Positions 9,293 through 17,532 of a stretch of DNA of 64,000 nucleotides are shown here, piece by piece. The notes beneath the pieces were generated by a model. That model was not told where the DNA came from. It was given only the letters and a program-made list of their open reading frames with translations, and did not search any database. The translations under genes were made by a program, and so were the position numbers. Each line of letters begins with the position of its first letter. Within the stretch, counting starts at the first letter, position 1. The DNA lies in the NCBI GenBank assembly GCA_051531935.1, contig JAOPTR010000007.1:372001-436000 (forward strand). The letters are read 5' to 3'. The stretch comes from OCS116 sp051531935. GTDB taxonomy: Bacteria > Pseudomonadota > Alphaproteobacteria > Rhizobiales > OSC116.

Positions 9293-9310
9293 TTTTTGCT
9301 GGAGCAAAAA
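9293..9310 (+). promoter_or_regulatory. Hairpin presenting the rsgA ribosome-binding site
   Basis: TTTTTGC and GCAAAAA form a 7-bp stem with the 4-nt loop TGGA. The GGAG Shine-Dalgarno for rsgA lies in the loop and the first stem base, 2 bp before the TTG start. Such a structure could make initiation temperature- or structure-dependent. Confidence 0.4.
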
Positions 9311-9312
9311 CC

Positions 9313-10362
9313 TTGAATTTTACAAAATTACAACCCTTAGGTTGGACAAATTATTTCTTTCAACATTTAGCTATGGAAGAAATCGAAACCTTAAACACTT
9401 CAATATTTCCTTTTCGTGTCACAACCATTCACCGCACTCATTTAGTTGGCATTGGTGAGTTTGGCGAAAAAAAACTCATGGTACCAAATGAGTTACAACC
9501 CGTCAGTCAACATTTAGCGGTGGGCGATTGGCTGCTTGCTGAGCCTGCATACGAGCATTTTAAAATCATACGAGCACTACCACCTAAAAACCGCATAGAG
9601 CGCCTTTCTAATGATGAGCATCAGCTCATTGCCTCTAATGTCGATTATTTATGGATTGTCACCAGTGCCAACGAGGAGTTTAATACCAAACGCTTGCAGC
9701 GTTATCTGGCTATGTCTTATGAATTCGATATTGAACCCGTCATCATTCTCACCAAAACAGATTTATGTGAAGATCAATATCACTATCTAGATCAAATTTC
9801 TAAGCTGAAAATCAACAATGTCCATGCTGTTAATATTGCCGAGGCGCATAGTTATCAGCAGCTAGATGTCTATTTTAAAGCAGGCAATACCATCGCAATG
9901 GTAGGCTCTTCGGGCGCGGGTAAATCCACACTCATTAACGCCATTTCCAATGTCGAGCAACTCACAAATGACATCAGAGAAGATGACGCAAAGGGTAAGC
10001 ATACCACTACACGCAGAGAGCTTTTCTTCTGCAAAAATGATGTGGCAATTATAGACACACCCGGTATGCGCGGTTTGGAATTGTCAGATGCGCAAGCAGG
10101 GGTGCAGGAAACATTTGGCGACATTGTCGAGCTCACATTGCAATGCAAGTTTAACGATTGTGCACATGAAACCGAGCCAGGTTGCGCCGTCAACAAAGCC
10201 TTAAAAAATGAAAAACTAGACCAAACGCATTATAATAATTACCTAAAATTAATACGTGAGGATGCGTTTCAGAAAAGAAAAGCAGGCGGGGCATTTGCCG
10301 AAAAGCAACATGGTCGCGAATTTGGAAAAGTCATCAAAGCCCATAGAACCGATAAATACTAA
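9313..10362 (+). CDS. rsgA: Small-ribosomal-subunit biogenesis GTPase RsgA
   Basis: A circularly permuted GTPase that acts late in 30S subunit maturation in the cytoplasm. An N-terminal OB-fold (residues about 30-100) is followed by the permuted G domain: G4 TKTD, then G1 GSSGAGKST with Lys204 and Ser205, G2 TTRREL, and G3 DTPG. A C-terminal zinc knuckle has Cys278, Cys283, His285 and Cys291. The frame opens with TTG. I prefer it to the ATG 60 bp downstream because the LGW...F segment before that ATG is conserved in long-form RsgA proteins. A GGAG lies upstream. It is a lone gene closed by a hairpin. Confidence 0.92.
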   Translation: MNFTKLQPLGWTNYFFQHLAMEEIETLNTSIFPFRVTTIHRTHLVGIGEFGEKKLMVPNELQPVSQHLAVGDWLLAEPAYEHFKIIRALPPKNRIERLSNDEHQLIASNVDYLWIVTSANEEFNTKRLQRYLAMSYEFDIEPVIILTKTDLCEDQYHYLDQISKLKINNVHAVNIAEAHSYQQLDVYFKAGNTIAMVGSSGAGKSTLINAISNVEQLTNDIREDDAKGKHTTTRRELFFCKNDVAIIDTPGMRGLELSDAQAGVQETFGDIVELTLQCKFNDCAHETEPGCAVNKALKNEKLDQTHYNNYLKLIREDAFQKRKAGGAFAEKQHGREFGKVIKAHRTDKY

Positions 10363-10367
10363 CCCAA

Positions 10368-10396
10368 CAAGCTCCTGTTTTATCAGCAGGAGCTTG
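10368..10396 (+). terminator. Hairpin after rsgA, probable terminator
   Basis: A perfect 10-bp stem (CAAGCTCCTG/CAGGAGCTTG) has a 9-nt loop and starts 6 bp after the stop codon. There is no good T-run after it, so it may act with Rho or as an mRNA 3' stabiliser. Confidence 0.5.
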
Positions 10397-10431
10397 CTCC
10401 ATTTAACCAATAGAATTCACAACAAATAAAC

Positions 10432-10899
10432 ATGCAAATCTCATCCCTCAAACTTACCAAGACAACCCAATTAGCCCCCATAAAACCATGGTTAAAAACC
10501 GCCGATCAATGTCGGCTTTGGGCAGGCGATAATATTCGCTTTCCATTTACAGCTAATAGTTTGGAAGATGATATAGAGTTTAACCATCACCAACATTTTG
10601 TTTTTAAGAATGGGTCAGAAATCGTGGCATTTGGCCAATTGCAAACCGTCAATAAATACCACACGCACATCGCGCGGCTCATTGTAAATCCAGATTATAG
10701 AAACCAAGGCATTGCCACACATTTTTTAAAAGCCATCACTCAAGAAATCGAAACGCAAAATACCAATTTGCGCTTGCTCACGTTAAACGTGGTGGAAACC
10801 AATCTGGCAGCACTTAAAATTTATGCCGCCCAAGGTTTTGAGCAATACCGATTTGTGGAACCAGATATCATTCAAATGCGCCGCCGATTTTTAACATAA
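10432..10899 (+). CDS. GNAT family N-acetyltransferase
   Basis: A 155-residue acetyl-CoA-dependent acetyltransferase. The acetyl-CoA binding motif A appears as IARLIVNPDYRNQGIATHFL (R/Q-x-x-G-x-G/A form, about residues 80-100), followed by a LRLLTLNVVETNLAALKIYA motif B region and the AAQGFEQY segment typical of the fold's end. The acceptor substrate is unknown. No clear Shine-Dalgarno precedes the ATG at 10432. It follows the rsgA hairpin and precedes the ABC binding-protein gene without obvious operon linkage. Confidence 0.82.
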   Translation: MQISSLKLTKTTQLAPIKPWLKTADQCRLWAGDNIRFPFTANSLEDDIEFNHHQHFVFKNGSEIVAFGQLQTVNKYHTHIARLIVNPDYRNQGIATHFLKAITQEIETQNTNLRLLTLNVVETNLAALKIYAAQGFEQYRFVEPDIIQMRRRFLT

Positions 10900-10991
10900 T
10901 GTTGGATATTAAATTTGCATTCTGCCGCGTTATTTTATAAACTCTCCGAGATTAATACATAAAGATAAGTTTATATAATAAGGGAGTGAAT

Positions 10992-11789
10992 ATGTTCTTG
11001 AAAATGGGTTTAAAATTAGTCGCCGCATCTATGATGATGCTAGGCTTCACGGCTCAAGCAGCCGATCTGCCAGATCTTGGCGGCCGCACATTAAGTGCAG
11101 TTACTGAAAATGCATATTTTCCATTAAACTTTGCCGATCCAAAAACAGGCGAAGGCATTGGTTGGGAATATGATGCAGTTAACGAAATCGCGAAACGCCT
11201 TAACCTCAAAGTAGAGTGGAATTTAAGCGCATGGGATGTGATGATCGAATCAGTCAAGTCTAAGCAATATGACATTGGCATGGATGGCATTACAATCAAC
11301 GAAGAACGCGGTAAAGTTATCGACTTTACAGATTCATATCTCACTCAAGATATTTATTTGCTAGTTCGTGCAGATGAAACAAATTTCAAAGATGCCAAAA
11401 CATTTGTTGCCTTCGAAAAAGGCCTTGTTGGCGCTCAACCGGGCACAACAGGTTTTTATACAGCCGTATACGATATGCTAGATGGCAACGAATCTAACCC
11501 ACGCATTAAATTACTCGATACGTTTGCAGCGCTTTCACAAGCTCTAAAAATTGGCGATGTCGATGTTATTTTAACTGATGAAACTGGCGGCCAAGGCATT
11601 ATTGATGCGTTCCCAGGTTCATTTAAAATGGTAGGCGAAGCGCTAAAATCAGACGAATTTGGCTTCATCCTTGCAAAAGGATCAGACCTTGTTTCACCAA
11701 TTAATGCAGCATTGGCCGAAATGAGAGCCGACGGCACATTAGCCAAAATTAATCATAAATGGTTTGTCGATTATAAAATGAACAAATAG
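10992..11789 (+). CDS. Amino-acid ABC transporter, periplasmic substrate-binding protein
   Basis: A 265-residue family 3 solute-binding protein that captures a polar amino acid or similar ligand in the periplasm. A signal peptide ends near residue 23 (GFTAQA-AD). The body has the usual two-lobe pattern with YDIGMDGITINEERGKVIDF, a strong SBP_bac_3 signature, and a closing KINHKWF segment. I chose the ATG at 10992 because AGGGAG lies 5 bp upstream; a GTG six bases earlier overlaps this site. A terminator separates it from the permease, probably giving excess binding protein over membrane subunit. No ATPase subunit is in the window. Confidence 0.9.
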   Translation: MFLKMGLKLVAASMMMLGFTAQAADLPDLGGRTLSAVTENAYFPLNFADPKTGEGIGWEYDAVNEIAKRLNLKVEWNLSAWDVMIESVKSKQYDIGMDGITINEERGKVIDFTDSYLTQDIYLLVRADETNFKDAKTFVAFEKGLVGAQPGTTGFYTAVYDMLDGNESNPRIKLLDTFAALSQALKIGDVDVILTDETGGQGIIDAFPGSFKMVGEALKSDEFGFILAKGSDLVSPINAALAEMRADGTLAKINHKWFVDYKMNK

Positions 11790-11809
11790 TCTATAATACA
11801 TATTGAAGA

Positions 11810-11832
11810 GGGTGGTTTAGCCACCCTTTTTT
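11810..11832 (+). terminator. Intrinsic terminator between binding protein and permease
   Basis: GGGTGG and CCACCC form a 6-bp GC-rich stem with a 5-nt loop, followed by a run of T. It sits inside the two-gene ABC unit and probably lets only part of the transcripts read into the permease. Confidence 0.8.
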
Positions 11833-11857
11833 CTCTAAATATCGAATACCATATCCC

Positions 11858-12679
11858 ATGAATTCACACAAAACCTCCTCAGATTTCCCCTATTGGTTAG
11901 CAGCCCTTCTTGTTTTGGCTTTCGCAATGTGCGTTGTCATTTACAATTACGAAATTTATAACACGGTTTTTGATCGCGTGCTTTCTGGCGTCGGTATCAC
12001 AATTTATGTCACCTTAGTTGGTTTTGCATTGTCATGTATTGTGGGCTTAGCTTTGTCAGTGGGCATGAACAGTAAATGGAACGTAATTCGCCAGATTTGC
12101 CGATTTTATGTCGAGATTGTCCGCGGCATTCCCATGTTAGTTTTGCTGTTTTATTTTGCCTTTGTTGGCACACCCTTATTAGTGGCTCTAGGTAATATGA
12201 TCTTCGCATTTCCTCAGCAATGGGGTTGGATGGATGCTTTCGTAAACCGCGATTTCCCAATGATTTGGCGTGCCATTTTTGCACTCATGATTGGCTATAG
12301 CGCCTATATTGCCGAGGTGTTTCGTGCAGGTTTCCAAAGCGTCGAAATCGGCCAATATGAAGCCGCAAAGTCACTTGGTTTAGGTCGGCTTGCCACATTT
12401 TTAAAAGTCACCATGCCTCAAGCTTTCAAAACCATTTTGCCCCCATTGGGTAATGATTTTATCGCCATGATTAAAGACAGCGCCTTGGTCTCAGTGTTAG
12501 GCGTGGCCGATATCACGCAAATGGGCAAGCTATACGCAACTGGCACATTCCGCTTTTTCGAAACTTATAATGTGGTCACTTTCATCTATTTGGTTATGAC
12601 AATCTCACTATCGCTGGCATTGCGCGGTGTCGAATCACATTTAGACAAAAAAACCAAACAACAAACCAATGAACGCTAA
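11858..12679 (+). CDS. Amino-acid ABC transporter permease
   Basis: A 273-residue inner-membrane permease of the His/Glu/Gln family. Several hydrophobic segments are visible. The cytoplasmic EAA loop that contacts the ATPase is clear (YEAAKSLGLGRLATFLKVTMPQ, about residues 165-188, read in two parts), and EIVRGIPMLVLLFYFAF near residue 85 is typical of the family. It lies 68 bp after the binding protein, beyond a terminator. The matching ATP-binding protein must be encoded elsewhere, or the permease shares another system's ATPase. Confidence 0.9.
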   Translation: MNSHKTSSDFPYWLAALLVLAFAMCVVIYNYEIYNTVFDRVLSGVGITIYVTLVGFALSCIVGLALSVGMNSKWNVIRQICRFYVEIVRGIPMLVLLFYFAFVGTPLLVALGNMIFAFPQQWGWMDAFVNRDFPMIWRAIFALMIGYSAYIAEVFRAGFQSVEIGQYEAAKSLGLGRLATFLKVTMPQAFKTILPPLGNDFIAMIKDSALVSVLGVADITQMGKLYATGTFRFFETYNVVTFIYLVMTISLSLALRGVESHLDKKTKQQTNER

Positions 12680-12767
12680 CGAATAAAACATATTTATTCT
12701 AATTAACTATGGCATTGTTATTCAAAATCACGTAGCTTCACGCATTCTCTAGACTTGAAGTTAAACT

Positions 12768-13319
12768 ATGACCAATAATAAAAAAACAAAAATTCTCATC
12801 ATTTGCGCTCATCCAGAGCTACAAAAATCTGCGGCCAATCAAGCATTGTGTAAAGTCGCCAATAAACTCGATTATGTGACATTTGTCGATCTTTATGCAG
12901 AATACCCGCACTCAAAAATAGATGTTCAAGCCGAAAATAAACGGCTTCAAGAGCATGATATTCTCATTTTCCAATTCCCTCTCTATTGGTATTCATCCCC
13001 CGCATTGCTTAAGGAGTGGCAAGATGTTGTACTGGTCGAAGGCCAAACATACGGGCCAGATGATGCGATCTTGAACGGCAAAAAATTTCTCTGTGCTGTC
13101 ACTGCGGGCGTCGCCGAATCAGAATTTACAGCAACAGGCTCAGCAGGCATTGGTCTAGCCACAATCTTATGCCCTATAGAGCAAACATTTAAATATTGTG
13201 GTACAGATATATTACCGCCTTTTTTATGGTATGAAGCCCCGCTTAATTTAGCGGAATATGCCACACAATACGAAAATTTGTTAATCACCTTAGGTCAACA
13301 AAATAACGATAGCCAATAA
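12768..13319 (+). CDS. NAD(P)H-dependent flavin oxidoreductase, KefF/KefG-like
   Basis: A 183-residue flavodoxin-fold quinone reductase. It opens with ILIICAHPELQKSAAN, the FMN-binding loop of the family, and has the QFPLYWYSSPALLKEWQD segment characteristic of KefF/KefG/MdaB proteins. In enterobacteria KefF or KefG binds and activates the KefC/KefB K+ efflux protein. The KefB/KefC-like gene starts 32 bp downstream, so the same partnership is very likely here, coupling electrophile or redox stress to K+ efflux. The spacer between the genes is made of 8-bp tandem repeats. Confidence 0.85.
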   Translation: MTNNKKTKILIICAHPELQKSAANQALCKVANKLDYVTFVDLYAEYPHSKIDVQAENKRLQEHDILIFQFPLYWYSSPALLKEWQDVVLVEGQTYGPDDAILNGKKFLCAVTAGVAESEFTATGSAGIGLATILCPIEQTFKYCGTDILPPFLWYEAPLNLAEYATQYENLLITLGQQNNDSQ

Positions 13320-13343
13320 GCCAATAAGCCAATAAGCCAGAAA
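13312..13343 (+). repeat. Tandem 8-bp repeat spanning the kefF-like stop codon and spacer
   Basis: Three perfect copies of GCCAATAA and one imperfect copy (GCCAGAAA) run head to tail. The first copy contains the stop codon of the upstream gene. The array fills the spacer up to 8 bp before the next ATG, which has no clear Shine-Dalgarno. Slippage would change intergenic spacing by 8 bp steps. Confidence 0.85.
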
Positions 13344-13351
13344 GCAAACCA

Positions 13352-15241
13352 ATGACCAGTCTTTTATTACAAGCTTTTATTTATCTCTGCGCCGCAGTTG
13401 TCGCGGTGCCCATTGCCAAACGATTGGGCTTAGGCTCAGTTCTGGGTTATCTCATTGCGGGCATCATCATTGGGCCTGCTACAGGTCTTGTTGGTTCAGA
13501 AACGCAAGACATTCAACATTTTGCCGAATTTGGCGTGGTGATGATGTTGTTTCTGGTAGGGCTAGAATTGGAACCTAAAAATCTCTGGGCAATGCGCAAT
13601 AAATTGTTAGGTCTAGGCACGTTTCAAGTGGGCGGTACGGCCTTATTGGTTATGGGTGTTGCCATGTGGTTTGGCTTGTCGTGGAGTGTCGCGCTAGCTG
13701 TTGGTTTGGTTTTCTCACTTTCCTCAACCGCCATCGTATTGCAAACCCTAAAAGAAAAATCACTGATGAAGAGCAATGGCGGGCAAGATAGCTTTTCAGT
13801 GCTTTTGTTCCAAGACATTGCAGTCATTCCCATGTTGGCGCTTGTGCCGCTTTTGGCATTGCCAGAGCTGATGAGCCATGGCGAACACGCCGATGCCTCT
13901 CATGCAACTTATAGTCTGGTCGAAGGCCTCGTCGGTTGGCAAGTGGCATTGGTGACAATCGCAGCCATTGCCGTTGTGGTTGTCGGTGGTCATTTCCTAT
14001 CAAGGCCATTATTTCGCTTCATCGCCACGGCTCAATTGCGCGAAGTATTCACCGCTGCAGCACTATTACTGGTCATCGGCATTGCCATTTTAATGACATT
14101 GGTCGGCCTCTCACCTGCGCTTGGTACATTCTTAGCAGGCGTGGTGCTTGCCAATAGCGAGTTTAGGCACGAGCTAGAAAGCGACATTGAACCGTTCAAA
14201 GGCCTGTTATTAGGGCTGTTTTTCATCACCGTAGGCGCGGGCATTAATTTTGTACTTCTGTTTGGCGATTTTTGGCTCATTTTAGGCCTGACCATTGGGC
14301 TAATGGCCATTAAATCCTTGGTTCTACTAGCCATTGCTTTCACATTCAAAATGCGCCTTACCGATAAATGGTTATTCTCATTAGGCCTTGCTCAAGCGGG
14401 CGAATTTGGTTTTGTATTATTATCTTTCACGGTTCAAAATGCAGTGATACCTCCCGAGCTTGCTGATACATTATTGCTAGTGGTCGCCATGTCTATGATG
14501 CTCACACCCATCTTGTTCATTTTGTTCGATAAAGTGGTTCTGCCGGCCGCCAACAAAAACCAAGGCCGCCAAGCCGATGAGATTACCGAAAAAGGCACTG
14601 CCATCATTGCAGGCCATGGTCGGTTTGGCCAAATCATCAACCGCACCTTAGTCGCTTCAGGCTATAAAACTGTGGTTATCGACCAACATGCCCAAACCAT
14701 TGAAGGCATGCGTAAATTTGGTGTCGAAGTATTCTATGGCGATGCTGCTCGGCCAGACCTTCTGGAATCCGCTGGCATTAGAGACGCAAAACTATTGGTT
14801 GTGGCTATAGATGATGCCGAACAAGCTATTGAGATTGTAAAACACGCCCGCCATGAATGCCCCGATCTACATATTGTAGCGCGGGCTTACGATCGTAATG
14901 AAGTGTATAAATTATACTATGCTGGCGCAAATGACATTGTGCGGGAAAGCTTCGATAGCTCTGTCCGTGCAGCAAGATATTCTCTTGAAGCATTGGGCAT
15001 GGAGCATGAAAATGCTGTCAAAAACATGGAGAAATTTGTCCAACATGATCGCGATTCAATTCGTGCCATTGCCAGTGTTTGGCGTGAAGATGTGAGTAAT
15101 TTTGACAATAAAGAATTGTTAGAAGTGGCACGCGGCCTTACCGACCAGCTCAATCAAGTTATGAGTGCCGATGTTGGCGAGCTAAGTGATAATCTTCATC
15201 AAAATGATGAGCAAAATACCGAACAACAAGAGGCAAAATAA
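13352..15241 (+). CDS. KefB/KefC-type glutathione-regulated potassium/proton antiporter
   Basis: A 629-residue CPA2 family protein exchanging K+ for H+ across the inner membrane. Residues about 1-390 form the hydrophobic Na+/H+ exchanger-type domain. A TrkA-N (RCK/KTN) domain follows, with the dinucleotide-binding glycine motif AGHGRFGQ near residue 420 and a Q-A-x-Q/E-rich tail. Length matches E. coli KefC (about 620). The partner oxidoreductase is immediately upstream. Its stop overlaps the MATE gene start as TAATG, suggesting translational coupling. KefB versus KefC cannot be told apart from sequence alone. Confidence 0.9.
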   Translation: MTSLLLQAFIYLCAAVVAVPIAKRLGLGSVLGYLIAGIIIGPATGLVGSETQDIQHFAEFGVVMMLFLVGLELEPKNLWAMRNKLLGLGTFQVGGTALLVMGVAMWFGLSWSVALAVGLVFSLSSTAIVLQTLKEKSLMKSNGGQDSFSVLLFQDIAVIPMLALVPLLALPELMSHGEHADASHATYSLVEGLVGWQVALVTIAAIAVVVVGGHFLSRPLFRFIATAQLREVFTAAALLLVIGIAILMTLVGLSPALGTFLAGVVLANSEFRHELESDIEPFKGLLLGLFFITVGAGINFVLLFGDFWLILGLTIGLMAIKSLVLLAIAFTFKMRLTDKWLFSLGLAQAGEFGFVLLSFTVQNAVIPPELADTLLLVVAMSMMLTPILFILFDKVVLPAANKNQGRQADEITEKGTAIIAGHGRFGQIINRTLVASGYKTVVIDQHAQTIEGMRKFGVEVFYGDAARPDLLESAGIRDAKLLVVAIDDAEQAIEIVKHARHECPDLHIVARAYDRNEVYKLYYAGANDIVRESFDSSVRAARYSLEALGMEHENAVKNMEKFVQHDRDSIRAIASVWREDVSNFDNKELLEVARGLTDQLNQVMSADVGELSDNLHQNDEQNTEQQEAK

Positions 15242-16638
15242 TGGCTGATACATCCGCAAGTGCAAAATTTGTAACAGGCAATCTTTTTCGTCATGTAGCC
15301 ATTATGTCGCTCACTTCTAGCGTCGGCATTATGGCCATTTTTATTGTCGATTTTGTGGATTTATTATTCATCTCAATGTTAGGAAACGCTGCCTTGGCTG
15401 CGGCCGTTGGCTATGCGGGTATCATTTTATTCTTCACCAACAGCATCAATATGGGGCTTTCAATCGCGGCAGGTACATTGGTCGCCAAAGCCCTAGGCGC
15501 AAACCAAAAATCCGAAGCCAGAGAATATGCAGGCAGCGTCATGCTTATTGGCGTATTGTTCTGCATTCTTATTTTGATAGCCACCTTCTATTTTCTCGAC
15601 CCGTTGTTAGGCCTTCTGGGCGCTGAGGGCGAAGTAAAAAAACTGGCGAAAGACTATATCAGCATTATCCTGCCCACTATGCCCATCGCGTCTTTGGCAT
15701 TTATCGGCATGGCAGTTTTGCGTTCATATGGTGATGCAAAACGCTCCATGTACAGCACCATGGCAGGCGGTTTGGTCAATGCTATTCTCGATCCATTATT
15801 TATTTTCACACTAGATTTCGGCCTCGAAGGCGCAGCAATGGCATCAGTTGCTGCACGGTTGACCATGGTCGGCATCACTATGTATCTGTTGCTCAAAACC
15901 CATAAAGCTGTGGCCATGCCAACCATTAAATCCGTCATCAGCCATTTAAAGGCCATCATAACCATTCTCATTCCAGCCATGCTTGCCAATGTCGCCACCC
16001 CTGTAGGTAGTGCCATCATCATGCGGGAAATGGCAAAATATGGCACCGATGCTGTGGCGGGTATGGCCATTATCGGCCGTATGACCCCCGTGGCTTTCTC
16101 GGTGGTCTTCGCACTTTCTGGCGCCATTGGGCCCATCGTTGGGCAAAATTTTGGCGCGGGTCAAATGGATCGGGTGCGCACAGCATTTGTTGATGCCTTA
16201 AAATTCACCTTTGTCTATATTCTGGTCGCTACACTTATCCTGTATTTCGCAAGTGATTATATCATCGCCTTATTCGATGTAACAGGCATCGCGGCCGATT
16301 TGGTACTGCTATTCTGCGGTGTTTTGGCGCTAGCCTTCTTTTTCAACGGGGTTATTTTCATCGCCAATGCCTGTTTTAACAATCTCGGTCATCCCATTTA
16401 TTCCACCTATATCAATTGGGGTCGCCATACCATCGGCACACTGCCATTCATTCTTATTGGCGGCAGTCTTTGGGGTGCAGAGGGTGTGCTTTTAGGCCAA
16501 GCTCTCGGCGGAGTGCTGTTCGCAGCCATTGCCGTTTGGCTCAGCTATAGAGTTATGAACCAAGGGGGCGGCCAAGATAAGCCTTCAGAATTCCAAAAAC
16601 ACCAACGCCTACACACAGTCCATAACCGCAGATTCTAA
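15241..16638 (+). CDS. MATE family efflux transporter
   Basis: A 465-residue inner-membrane exporter with about 12 predicted membrane segments, normal for MatE-family multidrug/toxin antiporters driven by Na+ or H+. Two homologous halves are visible, each with glycine-rich repeats such as VAKALGANQKSEAREYAGSV in the first half and the corresponding GPIVGQNFGAGQMDRVR in the second. The start codon overlaps the kef stop (TAATG), so it is co-translated with the K+ efflux gene. The shared operon suggests a response to toxic electrophiles, which is an inference. Confidence 0.9.
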   Translation: MADTSASAKFVTGNLFRHVAIMSLTSSVGIMAIFIVDFVDLLFISMLGNAALAAAVGYAGIILFFTNSINMGLSIAAGTLVAKALGANQKSEAREYAGSVMLIGVLFCILILIATFYFLDPLLGLLGAEGEVKKLAKDYISIILPTMPIASLAFIGMAVLRSYGDAKRSMYSTMAGGLVNAILDPLFIFTLDFGLEGAAMASVAARLTMVGITMYLLLKTHKAVAMPTIKSVISHLKAIITILIPAMLANVATPVGSAIIMREMAKYGTDAVAGMAIIGRMTPVAFSVVFALSGAIGPIVGQNFGAGQMDRVRTAFVDALKFTFVYILVATLILYFASDYIIALFDVTGIAADLVLLFCGVLALAFFFNGVIFIANACFNNLGHPIYSTYINWGRHTIGTLPFILIGGSLWGAEGVLLGQALGGVLFAAIAVWLSYRVMNQGGGQDKPSEFQKHQRLHTVHNRRF

Positions 16639-16668
16639 ATTTGATAATCCGCGATCATAAGCAATATA

Positions 16669-16697
16669 TTGACTTTTGTGAAACGGTATGATAGATA
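16669..16697 (+). promoter_or_regulatory. Candidate promoter of the TetR-rph-permease operon
   Basis: TTGACT and TAGATA are spaced by 17 bp, ending 37 bp before the TetR start codon. The -35 is good and the -10 is poor. A repressor could act here; no clear palindrome is visible. Confidence 0.35.
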
Positions 16698-16734
16698 GTC
16701 ATGTCACCCATATCGCTTCATAAGATAAACCGCC

Positions 16735-17532
16735 ATGACAACTCATAAAATAAACACCGCAGCCATCACTTTATTCGAGGAATTCGGCCAAGATTTCACG
16801 CTAGAACAGCTAGGCCAAAAAGCTGACACATCACGCGCCACACTTTATCGTCGCGTCGGCAGTAAAGATGCACTGCTAAAATCACTAGCCGATCAGGGGC
16901 TTATTAATTTTGATGGCCAATCAAATGTCAAAGCGCGTATCTTAGCAGCCACCCGCGTTGTCGTCGGTCAATATGGTTTCATCAATTGCACTATGGATCA
17001 AATTGCCAACCAAGCAGACCTAGGTATTGCCACTCTCTACCGTCATTTTGCCGAAAAAGAAAATCTCCTACGCGCCTTCACGGTCGATTTAAAAGCAGGA
17101 ATTTCAATAGAAAAATTTGAACTCAACAATGATTTGTCGGTCAAAGATGGCCTTGAAATTCTTATCAAAACCATGCTCAATTTCATCAACGACAATCAAG
17201 ACATTGTCAAAATCCTATTTTTCGGCAACCCAGATGAACGCAAATATATCAGCGAAATCCGCGAAACTTCAACATCCACATTCAAATTAATCGCCAAGCA
17301 CTTGAACAGTTTACAGTCACAAAAACAAATCACATCCGCTGTAAGTGTAGATGATCTGGTGGCAAGCCTCATGGGGTTGATGATGCAATTCGCCCTCACA
17401 TCACCTTTGAATTTAAACCGAAAATTAAATCCATCTAAAGATGCTAAACTCATCACCCAAATTTTTTGCAATGGCATTTTAATCAACAACATAACCGACA
17501 ATGGCACATCACCCCAAAAGGCAGCAAATTAA
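16735..17532 (+). CDS. TetR-family regulator with two tandem DNA-binding domains
   Basis: A 265-residue protein containing two consecutive TetR_N helix-turn-helix units instead of one. Unit one is residues about 5-47 (TLEQLGQKADTSRATLYRR), unit two about 66-109 (TMDQIANQADLGIATLYRH). Both keep the TLYR-(R/H)-x-x-x-K-(D/E)-x-L-L recognition-helix signature. The remaining 150 residues are a helical ligand-binding/dimer domain. The stop overlaps the rph-like start as TAATG, so it is co-translated with the enzyme it probably controls. No clear Shine-Dalgarno precedes the ATG, hinting at leaderless or weak initiation. Confidence 0.88.
   Translation: MTTHKINTAAITLFEEFGQDFTLEQLGQKADTSRATLYRRVGSKDALLKSLADQGLINFDGQSNVKARILAATRVVVGQYGFINCTMDQIANQADLGIATLYRHFAEKENLLRAFTVDLKAGISIEKFELNNDLSVKDGLEILIKTMLNFINDNQDIVKILFFGNPDERKYISEIRETSTSTFKLIAKHLNSLQSQKQITSAVSVDDLVASLMGLMMQFALTSPLNLNRKLNPSKDAKLITQIFCNGILINNITDNGTSPQKAAN

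Larger units (their letters stand above)
8810..9312. other. 503-bp intergenic region between flagellin and rsgA
   Basis: It contains a probable flagellin terminator (8878-8907), a weak promoter-like pair (9042-9070), a 12-codon frame behind a consensus Shine-Dalgarno (9104-9142), a small dyad GATCT/AGATC (9195-9211), and a hairpin around the rsgA ribosome-binding site (9293-9310). No conserved protein was recognised. Confidence 0.6.

Noticed and set aside
17466..17531. A longer rph-like start inside the TetR gene
   Set aside because: The ATG at 17532 begins at the family's natural N terminus and overlaps the TetR stop as TAATG, the usual coupling.
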